Assembly (NCBI RefSeq): GCF_964340395.1
Contig: NC_135552.1
Location: forward strand, 18,833,181 to 18,897,180
Direction of reading: 5' to 3'
Length of the DNA stretch: 64,000 nucleotides
Origin: Glandiceps talaboti
Lineage: Eukaryota > Hemichordata > Enteropneusta > Spengelidae
Position 1 is the first letter of the stretch, and every line of letters starts with the position of its first letter. The notes below the pieces were generated by a model, which ran no database searches, had not been told where the DNA came from, and saw only the letters and a program-made list of their open reading frames with translations. The position numbers and the translations under genes were made by a program. Below are positions 1-13,400 of the stretch, in pieces.

Positions 1-330
1 TCATGAACAAATCTTACTTTACACCCCCTTAAGAATGTTCCCACCAAATTTCGCACCAATCTGCCCAGTAGTTTCTGAGTTTAAGTTTTTTGACCAAAAA
101 TCACATTTTTTGACCCAAATCACACACCTGTGATGCGATCATTTTGATTTGAACAATTTCCCAACTAGACACCCAAAGTAATGGACCCACCAAATATTGT
201 GGCAATCGGTTCAGCGGTTTTTGACTTTAAGTTGTTTACACACACACACACACACACACACACATCCACACACACACACAGACAGACAGACAGACGCCGG
301 GCGATCCCTATAGCACTACTGAACAAGTTC
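1..330. repeat. Dispersed repeat fragment ending in CA and GACA microsatellites
   Basis: A stretch with poly-T/GACC repeats leads into a (CA)n run (about 239-280) and a GACA run (281-296), followed by a GC-rich end (CGCCGGGCGATCCCTATAG). This has the look of a dispersed repeat end rather than unique sequence. No coding region of SMARCD is recognised here. Confidence 0.4.
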
Positions 331-379
331 AGTTGTGCTAACTAGTTGAAATGACTTGGAACACTACATTGTGAAACTC

Positions 380-487
380 TGTGTGTGTGTGCGTGTGTGT
401 GTGTGTGTGTGTGAGAGTGTGTGCGTATGTGTGTATGTATGTATGTATGTACATGTATGTGCGCGCGCACGCATGTGTGTGTGTGTG

Positions 488-521
<34 letters not shown>

Positions 522-548
522 CTCTGTGGATATTTATTTGTGTGTGTA
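380..548. repeat. (GT)n/(TATG)n microsatellite
   Basis: Impure GT repeat interrupted by TATG and a short GCGCGC alternation around 460-470. Open frames across it are repeat artefacts. Confidence 0.9.
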
Positions 549-797
549 TATGTTTTATATGTTTGTAGTTGAATGTTTCCCTTTTTTCTTATCAAATCAA
601 CCACAAAATTGCTTCAGGAAGTGTTTGATCTATCACCTGGTTGCATGATTACTTTTACAAAGCAGTCACGCTTTTAATAACAACACAACATCACCTAATA
701 TCTTAAAAGGCACTCAGACTGATATCTCATTTTTATAGTGCACAGAAATCTCATTTCCAATATTGCAATTTACTACATACAAAATACTTCTTGTCAC

Positions 798-3700
798 CTT
801 TAGTGGTCTTTTTAAGGCTTCCTGAATGTCTAATCGCTTTCTCATGATAGTGGCATCTAGTTTTCTCTCAAATGCCAGTAAATCCATGTACGCTTGTGAT
901 TCAGGTACCAAGTCTCTCACTTTCTGGGGCAACACCTTGTCAGAAATCTTCTTTTTCTTTCTGCTGTTACTGCTGTAAAGTGATTTAAAAGATTTACAAT
1001 AACGATAGTGAAAACTAAGTCTGACTGGAAATACTGGCTGTAAAAAATCAAGCTCTTGGTTTTCATTTCCAAAAATCTTTGCACTGATTGAGTATAATGA
1101 ACAGCTTTATATGTAACTTTCACTGTCGTACGTCTCATCTAATTCAAGATATACAGAAATTCTACATGTGTAAACTATGATTTACATGTATTACATGTAA
1201 TTATTCATTTATTACTTGTATGTCAGGGCTTGAAATTAACTTATTTTTCTTTGGTAGTCCTGAGGGTCCTTTTACTACATGTAGCTGCTCTTACCTTTGT
1301 TGCCTGTTCCTTTGATCATGTGGTGCTGGTCTCTTCCGTGACTGCTCCATTGACATACCACCACGCATTCCATATGGAGACATACCCATACGTGGAGGTC
1401 CACTGGGCCGCTGGTACAAAACAAAATACACAAAAGAATCTTAATAGAGTGAGCATCATACATGTAAACGAATACATCAATTTGAAGACATAACAATGCA
1501 CTTTCATGCACTACTAACACATGTAGAAGCAAAGCTGAGGAGAGCACAGGGTCTAGAAAAGCGCACACATACACGTGTCTCATGTATAGATTAGGAATTA
1601 GAACACACATTGTTGGATGTATGAATGTGTGCTGCGTGTCTCCCATCATGGTTGGTTTTCAAAAAGCCTAAAAAATATTCCATGATCTGAGTCCATGTAA
1701 AGACAAGATGGCTGGTTAAAATGATATACCATGCAAAGAAGAATTGTAAGTGATGTCAAAAGATAGTGATACAAGAGGATAGAGTTATCTATGCTGAAAA
1801 CACAGCAAAGATGGCCGTTAGCAAATGAAGATGTTACACACACAATGACATTAAAGTTATAATGATTCTGCATGAGCCATCTCTAACTAAAAAGTTGCTA
1901 TTTTTGGGGGTGTTTGTTGGTATTTCTCTCTTAATTGATATTTTCAAAAGAACATCACAAAATATTTATTCCAAATATTGCGATTCAAATTTACTATGAA
2001 AACAAGTAGTGTACATTATTATAATTTATAGTACATGTGCAATTCAATTACCTATACAATTCAGATGTTTGAATTGAAGATAGAGTTCACAAAAACTGAC
2101 AGTACAAAACTAGGTGACAGTGGCAATGGAAGGTTTTAAAACTACATGTACATGTAGGTGATTGTGGAAGGTTTTAAAACTACATGTAGGTGACTGTGGA
2201 AGGTTTTAAAACTACATGTAGGTGACTGTGGAAGGTTTTAAAACTACATGTAGGTGACTGTGGCAATGGAAGGTTTTAAAACTGGGTGACGGTGGCAATG
2301 GAAGGTTTTAAAACTACATGTAGGTGACTGTGGCAATGGAAGGTTTTAAAACTGGGTGACGGTGGCAATGGAAGGTTTTAAAACTGGGTGACTGTGGCAA
2401 TGGAAGGTTTTAAAACTGGGTGACAATGAACTTAGAGAAGTTTTTGAAACTAGGTGACAGTGGCAATGGTAGCTATCATGAGGACAGTAGCCCATGGACT
2501 TATCTTGTGCACTCCTGCTGTACTGTATGAACCAAGCCTTGGTGTAGAGAGCTATAGTAACTACATGTATGGGGGACAAAGCTAATGTATAATTTTCAAC
2601 ACTGCAAGATACTTCTGATGGTGTAGTTAACAGTTGGTGACAACAAATTTAAAACTGGGTGACAAGCAACGCTGTTAGTGACACAAAAGTTTGTGTGTTT
2701 GTGCATCTACACTAGAAACTGGGTAATTGGGGCTGGAGTTTGGGATGGGTATTAGTCAGAAGTCGGCTATTATGCCATAGCTTGAGAACCTTGCTTGATC
2801 TAGTAAATTTAGGCCTAACAATACTGAGTATTGACAAGCCCTGAGTATTGACATGCCCTAGTTAAGTATCTAGGCTACATGTAGGGATGTATGTCACCAT
2901 ACCATTAACATGACAATATACATATACAGTTCTCTTTGTATACTGGAAGAACATGAATTAGTGTATATCTGCTAGAAATGTAGGTTGGACATTTCCAAAA
3001 CTGGGCGACACTAGATATTGTACAGTTAGGCCTAATAAAAAAAATGGTGGTTCCGATTACGCTCAATTTTAGAATAGGTGGGATAGGTAGATTTTTTATC
3101 TTAATTTTTAAATAGTTTTTTTTTCATGTGTGTGAGTGTCCAGTTCAGGCAGTTCTGTTCTCCATTGTTTTCCATAATATGGTCTCTATGTTAATGGTTT
3201 CTTCCCATCAGATATACAGCCATTACAGTCAGTTTCTGCATCCACTATTTCTCGGGAGATTTCACAATTTTCGCGATTTAATTATTTTTTTTCTTTAAAT
3301 ACGTAAAAAAATGTTTAGGGTTGACAGTGAAAAACTAGGTGGGGTCAGGTAACCGGAACCAAACAATTTTTTTTTCAAGGCCTTTATACACTGTACTAAG
3401 TATGTAACATTTCAGGTTATGAAATCGATTCATGCATCAGGTATTAGAAACACACTTGCAACAATGCTACTGATAAGGCCCAGTCACAGTTACTGTACAC
3501 TGTGTGCACAGAATTCTGGTCAACTCACACACGATGTGTCTTTAATATTAAAACCACACTTCAGATTAGGCTCCATCAATTAAATACTTTGTTTGTTTGT
3601 TTGTTTGTTTGACTTTATTTAAATTCGATAAATTGTTGAGCCAAAGGCTCTTCTAACACAATGTCGAGTACTTTGTTTGCCATCCTTGAATTTCCTCAAA

Positions 3701-5185
3701 ACCCACCTGGCAGACAGGGGAAAAAACAAACACAGGAAAAATACCCACAATGCTAGCATGTCACATAAAATTCACTTTTCTGTTGGTTCATTTTCTGTTT
3801 GTACCGAAATCTACTACTCTGGTGAAAAATGAATGTAAAAATCCAAAGTTTAATTGTCTTAAACAACTATTTACAAATACATATAATTATTCTGAAGATA
3901 TTTGTATGGTTTGTCCATTTACACAATCATATTCAACAGTATGAAATACGGCATTTCATGGAAATTTTGAGTAAAATGAAATGTGTAACCTTCCCAAACC
4001 TACCCGTATGTGGACAGCAAACAAAGAATTGAATTGATGGCACCTTATCAAATCAATTACTGATATTATCAACTTATCAAAGTCTATGTCACATAACTAG
4101 TTCTAGCCCACACTATACGAAAAGTCATATTTGACCATGTCTTTCCATCGGGGGAAATCTTTAGCAGAGGATATGTAAATGTGGTGAGTATGAGATGAAA
4201 TTCCACCTTTGACTTAATTTACCCCTCGGTGATCTCTTCCCTGGGGCTGTAGACAGTCAAAAGTGGTACTGCGTGTCGTACTACCCCTGGACAGAGATGC
4301 TGGTTAAGTGGGTCACAGGTAGGGTAAAGGTGGGTAAATCAGACTTTTCGTGTAGTGCCAGTCATTCTAGCCCAGTTGTTCTGCCCAGTTACTATACACA
4401 GAATTCTGGTCGAGTCACACACTGTATTCCATATAACTACACTTAAATTATGATATCAATTCCTGATATTATCAATAGTCTTAGACTCTACATGTATGTC
4501 ACATGACTAGTTCTAGCCCAGTCACAGTTACACTGCACAGAGTTCTCGTCATGTCACAATATCCTACAACTACATATATATTTTAGGTTTAACACGAAAT
4601 CAGTTCAAGTATTGGTATTAGAAACACACTGACCACAATACTACTGACAACATATACTTTTAATATATCATGATCTCTGTCACTCAAATAACTTATCACT
4701 CTGACCAAGTCACTTGACTGACCGACATGTTAGGTTTTGATCAGTTCAAGTATCAGTATTAGAAACACACTGACAACAATACAATTCATAGTCTAAGTCA
4801 TATGGCTACTGGTACACAGTTCTTGCTGAGTCATAGTTTCTATGTACAATGTGTGTCCTACTAAACTAAAAACGCATTGTACAGGTGTACTACTTATACT
4901 AGTATAACTTTACCATACATGTAGTTTATATCACATGACTAGTTCTGGACCAGTCACAGATACACTGTGTACACAGACTTCTGACAGGCCAAGTCGGTGT
5001 GTACGTGTGTGTCCTACTAAACCACATGTCAGGTGTATGGAATCAATTCATGTATCTAGTAATAGAAATATAATTGCAACAACACCACTGATACTATCAA
5101 CTTTATCATAGTTTACATCACATAACTAGTTCCGGTCAAGTCACAGATACACTGAATACAGAGAGTTCTGGTCGCATCAGTGTGT

Positions 5186-5246
<61 letters not shown>

Positions 5247-5345
5247 TGTGTGTGTCTGTGTGTTGTGTGTGTCTGTGTGTACGTGCCCGTGTGTGTATGT
5301 ATGTATGTATGTATGTATGTATGTGTCTGTCTGTCTGTCTGTCTG

Positions 5346-5407
<62 letters not shown>

Positions 5408-8400
5408 TGTATGTATGTATGTATGTATGTATGTATGTATGTATGTATGTATGTATGTATGTATGTATGTATGTATGTATGTATTTTACAATCATTTAGT
5501 ACACATGTACATGTACATGGTTTGAACTGTTGACGGTCAAAGAACCTTATCTGACCTGACCTACATGTCAGCTTGGGGCATGTGTACTGTATGATACAGT
5601 TCCTTTAATTGAACCTTAGGCTACTCTAAATCATACAGTTATTTTTATATATTGCTGACTGTTGAGGCCTATGCAAAAACTATTGTGACCATTAGTCTGT
5701 CTGACAATCACAAATGTTAAAAGTGTACTGTAACCTCTGTAAATATTTAACTGGGTCTATCAGATGACAATGCAGTTTAACCCTCATCTAGCCTAGACTC
5801 CAGGCGAACGGAGATTTTGAATTTTGATTTCCCCATGGGGAAATAACGAGTTCAAAACCCCCATTCGCATGGATTCAAGGCTAACCCTCATGTGAAACAT
5901 CAATCACCTCAAGTACTTTGCCTTCTAGAAATGAAGAGAGCAATGTGGGTATAATGTGTACAGGTACTATGTACATGTACGTATATGGCACTGTGCTGGG
6001 TATTCCACCACGAGATCAAACAAAGCATATATCAAAAGAATTCAGACAGTTCAAAACTTAGCTTAGCCTGTCTACTTGCTGGATTTGTCACTTACTCCAC
6101 TATACTTGTTCACTGTTAGCCTGTCTACATGTTGGACCTGTGACTCAGCTACACTCCTCAACTATAAATGAATGAATAGTTACGTAGTGGAGTCAAAGCA
6201 TCCAGTATATAGCCTATGTTATACCTCAGACCACTATAGAGAATAGTGGTTTGAGGTTATACTCAGTAAACTTTTTGAAGATCAATTCCTTATATTCTTG
6301 CGTGTATAAATGTTTCCAGGACAGACTATACAAGGTCTATTACATGTACAGGCTATCTTTGACATTGATCCCATTACCACAGCTTCAAATGATATCATTG
6401 CCCTTTTCTAAAACTCGAACTTACGTACATGTACCCTTTATAAATTATAATACATGTAATCACTAAACTGAAAAGTTCCGTTAATAATCACCAACTATAA
6501 TTCAAAGTACACGTACTTTATCAAGATCCGTGGACTAATTATTGTTTATCTGCTGTAACTTTGGCCCATATACAGGTAAGTTTGTAATTCTGTATTGTAT
6601 CCTTTTGAGCTCTTTCTGCCTTGGTTGAAATTGAGTTCAGGGTGTCTGAGATACAAATGTAGGGCTGTACACAAACAGATCATTGTGGAGATCAATGAAT
6701 GGATGGGTTATTCCCATAGTTTCTTGGTCTCTAGGATATGTGTGTGTTAGCACCTACAATAATACCAATCTCTATTTATACTGGATACTAGGATAGCTCT
6801 TTAACTTTAAGCATATGAAACACTTGTCTCCCAAGATGTCTGTCCAGTGAGGGCCATCCCTCATGGGTTTAGTGTTACAAAATGTAACGCAGGAGGAAAC
6901 CGGAGTACCTGCGGAAAACCTGCATTGTTTGGTAGAGTCAAAGGGAACGACACTCTTCTTACTTTAACAGTGTGGTAAATTTTAATCAAACCCTGAATGG
7001 GTTAGAACCCCGGCCGCAGTAGTAAGAGGCAAGTGGTTTAAACACTCAGTTGGCCACAGACAACCTAATGACATACAGTAATACCAGTTTACTTTGATGA
7101 TCCTCCAAATGGGCATACATGTATATATTCAACACATGTCTCTTCCAAGACACATGTTAACACCAGCTGATGCTGCCAAGACAACAGAGAAAACTTAGGA
7201 TTTGCTTAAAAATATGCTTGACTTAGAGCAGAAATTTCCATTTGATGCTATGAACCCAGAGTTCAGACCTAGAGCAGAAATTTTCATTGGATGCAATGAA
7301 CCCAAAGTTCATGAACATTCATTCTCGCATATCAAATTTTAGCAACTGAAACACAAAAACTTATCTCTGTAAAAATCAGGCTGCCACCTAAAACCCTGAT
7401 AGTCTAGTTCCTGACAAGCATGTTCTGATTTTACACTACGTTATCTTTACACACAGTAATGTGTGAAGATAACGTAGTATAAAATCGGAACAAGGTTGTC
7501 AGGAACTAGACTAATAGTTAAAACCCTGATAGCTGGCTGCAAGGTTAACTCATTTCTTTCAGCAGGGTTGTGAAGTGTACATTTGTAACTCACAAATTGT
7601 TTACAGTTAATTGCATTTCACATATCACTTTGTTTGAGGAGCAAATCATATTCAATAATGTATTTGTAAGACATTCAATTACCATTCATAAACTAGAATA
7701 AAATGTCACCAAGTTCAAAATTTGTTATGAATTAAAGTTATCCATAGCAAAGTGTGCAAATCCTACTGTCATGTGATCTGGCTATATCAAATTTTGTACC
7801 TCAGTTGATTATTCAATGTTTTGATTGAAAGTAGTACGACAGTACACTTACAGAAGTAAGATACAATTTGTACGTCAAAAACATAGGAAAACTAAGAAAA
7901 TGACAGCCATACATTAATTGTGTATGTTATCATGCATATTTACCTATAAAGTTCACTACTGTGTCATTCAATCACAATCAGCTGTGAAAATGTGTCAATT
8001 ATTGCCTCCATTTGCTTAATTAAAACTGGAATACACACAAATAATTGTTTAAAAATAGAATGCATGGAACAACTAATTTCCGCTAAGATGAAGGATGACT
8101 GCCTTAGGTAATTACAATGTATTTTACTAACTGTAGTTCATTGACCTACATGTATCTCTAGCCTTGTAACATCACGACAATGCACTCATTAAAAACTCTT
8201 CTCTAAAAATATCATTACGTGTACCTATTTTCTCTTACATGAGTGAAGACACTGACGAGGCAGAGTTACAGCTTCCTTTTTTTAATGTGACATTTTAAAG
8301 TACCACTGAACTACTAGATCTGTCGTGCTGATACATTTTTTGACCCCCTTCTCAAGTCCCAGCCATGGTAATTACAAGAATTTAAAACACATGAAAGAAC

Positions 8401-10267
8401 AATATGTTCAGTGAAAATACTACAGTCAGATCACTAACACATCTGTGAAAAGTAGACAAGGCAAGTATTGGAAATAAAGCAAAGAACTTGATAGTGGAGT
8501 TGCTGAGCTAAGTGAGAGGTTGAGCATGATTATAGGAATTACATGACACTGAGCTGTCAGGGAGATGAGAAGGTGATCAGTGATGGGCATTGAACTAAGG
8601 TTAGAAGAGCACATGATTATGGCCCACTGAGCTAATGAGAATCAAATGTGCTGTGGAGGACTTACAAATGTAGCTAAGTGAGAGATAAATGTGCTGGTTA
8701 TTATTAAAGGACTGAGCCATAGCCAAATGAGAATGCAATTGTGTGACGTTGAGCTAATTGAGGTGAGAATGTGATTGTTGAAATAGTGAAAAATATTGAG
8801 CCATGGAAGAGGGGAACATGCAATTGTGAGGTAGTGATGAGTACTGAGCTAAGCGAAAGAAAAATGTGACTGTGGGGTACTAAGCTGTGGAGGCAGATAT
8901 TGTGATTGTGGTTTATTGAACTGTGTGCAATTGTGAGGTATTGAGGGGTATAGAGCTAAGGGAAATGAAAATCTGATTGTGGGATCTGAGTATTGAGCGA
9001 AGGAAGAGGAGATTTTGTTTGAGATATGACCGGGGGGGGGGGGGGGGGGGAAGAGAGAATGAAGTTATTGTGAGGAATGAGTTTAAGCAAGAGGAGAACA
9101 CAATGATGGGGTACATGTATTGATGTATGTACCTCACTAAGAGAGTGGAGAATGCAATTGTGAAGGGGAATGAGTTCTGAGAGAAGAACACTGTTACAGG
9201 GCACTGACCAATGAAGAAGGAGGATGTGACTGAGGTGTACTGAGCTTTGCAAAAGGAGAATATGAGTGACAGCGAGACTGTGGTGTATTGAGCTAAGCAA
9301 GAGAGATCAAATGATGGCTACAAATGTAGATTGTGGGGCTTGAGCTATGCAAATGGCATTCAAATGATTATGAGTCTGAGAAATATCAAAGGTAAAACCC
9401 TAAGCTAAGTGTACATGTACTTTGATATTTTCCTTCAATGTTCCATTTTAAAGAAAACTCCACATCACTTCAGTTTATAAAAAGAAATTACATGTACTGT
9501 TCACTGAATGAGAGATGAGTTCGATTGGGTATAGGATTCCTTGTAACACGTAAGATAAATCTTTCTCAAAAGTTCAAAGATCCACATGGAGGTTGTCTGA
9601 CTAAGAATGAGAAACAAATTGTTCACATGGTTTGCCTACCCAGAGGCTATTTAGTAATGTAAAACATTAGAAAGGAAATGTCACTGCTTCACTAGTTCCT
9701 ACATAGCCTTGAATACCTTACTTTCTCATTGCGTCATGCATGGTGAGCCTTGAAAGCTCACGACACAAGTCTCAATAATTGCCTCATTTTTCATGGCCAT
9801 AATGGCCTATAGATAGGACTATTCCTTTGTGTGTAATAAACGCTGAAGATAACTTTTTAGAAATGATGACAGTTCATGCTATAAATAACACCAATTTTTA
9901 CTAGGTCGGATAAATTTAGTTGAGGGCTATACAAATACATATTTTATACAAATTGTAGTAAGGCCTACTCTACTCAACAGTACAATGTACATGTACACTT
10001 CTAATGTGCTACAGTTGGGGATTGTCAGTCTGGTAATAATTCATAGGTAAAGGTTAGAGGTGGCAGAGATAAAAAAACAAACAAATAAAAGTTCTCTTTC
10101 TGGAGATAATCTGCTTGTATAAATTATGATATTCCTGAGTAAAGTGAAGAAAACAGAGCTTAAAAGACTGCTATGTAATTCATTTCACTTGTTACATAAA
10201 CTGCTTCACCAAACCCAAATACATGTACTGGCGCAAAAATGTGAACCATACACACAGACAGACAGTC

Positions 10268-10314
<47 letters not shown>

Positions 10315-10345
10315 TGAGACAGATGAGACAGACTGACAGACAGAC

Positions 10346-10407
<62 letters not shown>

Positions 10408-13400
10408 TGACTGACTGACTGACTGACTGACTGATTGACTGACAGACAGAATGTTAACATAACATGGCTACATACTGATAGGCAAACACTCCTGTGAGAA
10501 CCTGGGATTGAAATCAGGGATTCACCCAACGCCTTTTAAAGGTCAAGTCAAGGCTACTTTCTCCAAATTTATTTGCCTGATTTCATTTAATTTTAGTCAA
10601 AGTAGGTGAAGCATGGCTATATTTACAAAGTTCATGAGTGTGCTCATACATCGTATCTTGTCTTGTCTTGTCTTTACTGCATCAACCACTAATGTGGCTA
10701 TAAATGTACAGACTGAGGCTGACCCTCAAACAAGCAATAGCAGAACTAGGGAATTTAGGTGGTAAGTTTGAATTGATATGGGCAGTGAGTCCCAGGTAGG
10801 GATGATCCTTGAATACAATGAGTACTCAGGTAACAGTTATTGTTACATGTAGCATGGCATGTTTTGTTGTTAAAGCTGTGGTGTTGGCATGTAGATGGTC
10901 TATTTCCTTGGTTAGCAAGCATGTGATTTATGTGTGATGCAGTGAGACTCAGAGAGCGAGTTTCTTTATAGAGTTTAGTTAATAGCCTGGCAGCATCCGA
11001 TAATCATATGAATAAGTGGTGGTGGTTTATACAGAAAGTCAAACTTTAGTCAAGAAATTGGACTCCCTAGCATATTGATAATTTGTAAATACATTGCAGG
11101 ATTGCACTTTCTAATCAACATCTTCATTCCTCCTACGAAGTGTTTATCAACAGTTGGTCAATAAATTTCAAAATGAAGTCTTTATTGATAAATTGTATTT
11201 GTATGAGTTATTGTATAGTTTAGCACACATTGTACTAGTGGTGGCATAGACAATGTTAGCCTACATCATGCTTTGTAGACAGGTCTCATTAGAATTATGC
11301 AGCTACACATGTATACCTTAACAGAGCAGACAGAACAATACAAACTAGCAATCTATAGATATTATTTTTATCTTTTAATTTTTCTATTTTCCTCAAAATA
11401 CTGTTTCTAGGTGAAGCGGGTCAGAGTTTTAAAAACAGATTTTCTGAAAAGTTACGTAATGTCTGTCCTAAGGCAAATGTGTTTACCTTAGAGTTCATGC
11501 TCATCTGTTACCGTCAAGTAGTAAAGCATGAGTTTAGCCTGCTTCTAATTTAAAAATTCAAATATGATGTTTGAAAACAAGAAATGAGAAATACCAGTAC
11601 ACTAAGCACTCATCTGTGGTGGAAATACATGTATGACGATCCCGCCCACCTAACATACTCTGAACTAGGTCATTTTTCTGCACTTGTTGAGGATAGCTTG
11701 AACTCGCTGTGCCATTAGTTCTGAAGTTAATACCCATGGGAGCCCATGCTCCAAATATTTTCCGATCATGATGCAATGCCCTTAACACATTTATTATTTT
11801 TAACTGGGTAGTTCATAAAAAGAGAATGTTTTCCCCTTCAGTAACTTTGAAAACAGTACCACTAAGCTGGATGATAATTAGTTACCTGCAACAAGGCCCC
11901 CCAGAGAATACACTATATAAGGAAGATGACGATTTTTCCTGGCATCACTTCTGTGGAACAGAGGGAAGTTGCTGTAACTAAAGGCGCTGGTTCGCCTTTT
12001 GCTTCCATTTTCACAAACTGTAGTGAACAGGTAGGCCGACATTCAGTTTTCATTTTTATGAACAAACATCGCTGTTGTCTTCTTGTATGGGATGAGGAAT
12101 AAAAATTCATCCTCTTTAATAATTACGCGGAATTTTCATCCAAAATTTATTGCGTTTTGATGTCGTAAAAAATACCACAAAATATCTATTTTCCCTTGTT
12201 TAGCTGACTTCTCTTCTTCACTATCAAATTAAATCATCATTAAGCAAAAAATAGATTTTCTATGTATGTCTGCACTATTAAATCAGTGAAACTATAATAC
12301 AAATCGTCAAATGTAATATCAGTGACAGAAATCACATATTGAAGTAAGGAATATTGTATCTAAATCAATCTAACCATAAGGTTTGATAATACTGCTAGTG
12401 TATGCACCATATGTCCACAGTTTATATTTCTCTTAGCTACATGTAAATACAAATGGAATCTAGTTCTACATATGGAACAATTTTTTTACAACCTTTAGAT
12501 TTAATGAAATTTACATCTATCTACATCTACGCTAAATCTTGTCAAAGTCTATTCAAAAACTGGACGAGGGTGCTACCGACTAAACACACCTACATACATA
12601 CATCTATATTCTGTAATCAATTAGTGTAACAAGTAAAGTGTGAGCAATTTATTTTGTTTCAATAGCATCCTTGAATTGCTGTATTGTTGGAAGTTCTATG
12701 ATGTGTGTGATCAGGTAGCTCATCCCAGTCCTTTAAAAAAAAGCTGAATCGATACGAGTCTCTGTTTGAACTTAGTCTTGTGTAACACTGACAATGGTGG
12801 TTTCTAATTTGTCTAATTCTTGGTTGAATGTACTCTCGTAGTAGTATGGCAATTTTGGTGGTTTACGATTTTGTAAATGATGGCTAAACATGATTGCTTC
12901 CATATATATCTCTCTGTTAAAGTTGACAGCCCAACTTCTGAAATTTCTATTCATACTAGAGTTAAACAAATTCTTGGACGTGAATCCCAAATTGTCACTG
13001 ACATCTCATCAGCATCATCAGGGGTGTACTACAATGGGCTATTTGTCATGTGTCTCATTTACTAAGTATTTCATGAACCCAGAGTCCATGAACATTCATT
13101 CTCACATTTAGATACAAGTTGTACACATGGAATTATTTTGTTAACTGAAATCAAATTTGTGGTTTCCTACAATAATGACATTGACAGCAAATTGTTTCAT
13201 AAATTCCCTTATTGAATATCCCCTATTTAAACACATCTGTAATTTCAATGAACAGATATACTCGTTTGTTCTTATCTTATATACATGTACTTGTTTGAGA
13301 TATATCAATGTGTGTGTTTGCCAGAAAAAAATATCATTTTTTTCTGTCAACAATCATTTTGATTTCCTTGACACGATGTCAAAAGTTTGCATGCTAACAT

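Noticed and set aside
5136-5533. Cys/Val- or His/Thr-rich open frames
   Set aside because: Translations of TG and TATG microsatellites.
11913-12110. Overlapping short open frames in a GC-richer block
   Set aside because: Neither strand gives a recognisable protein; could not be linked to SMARCD by phase or sequence.
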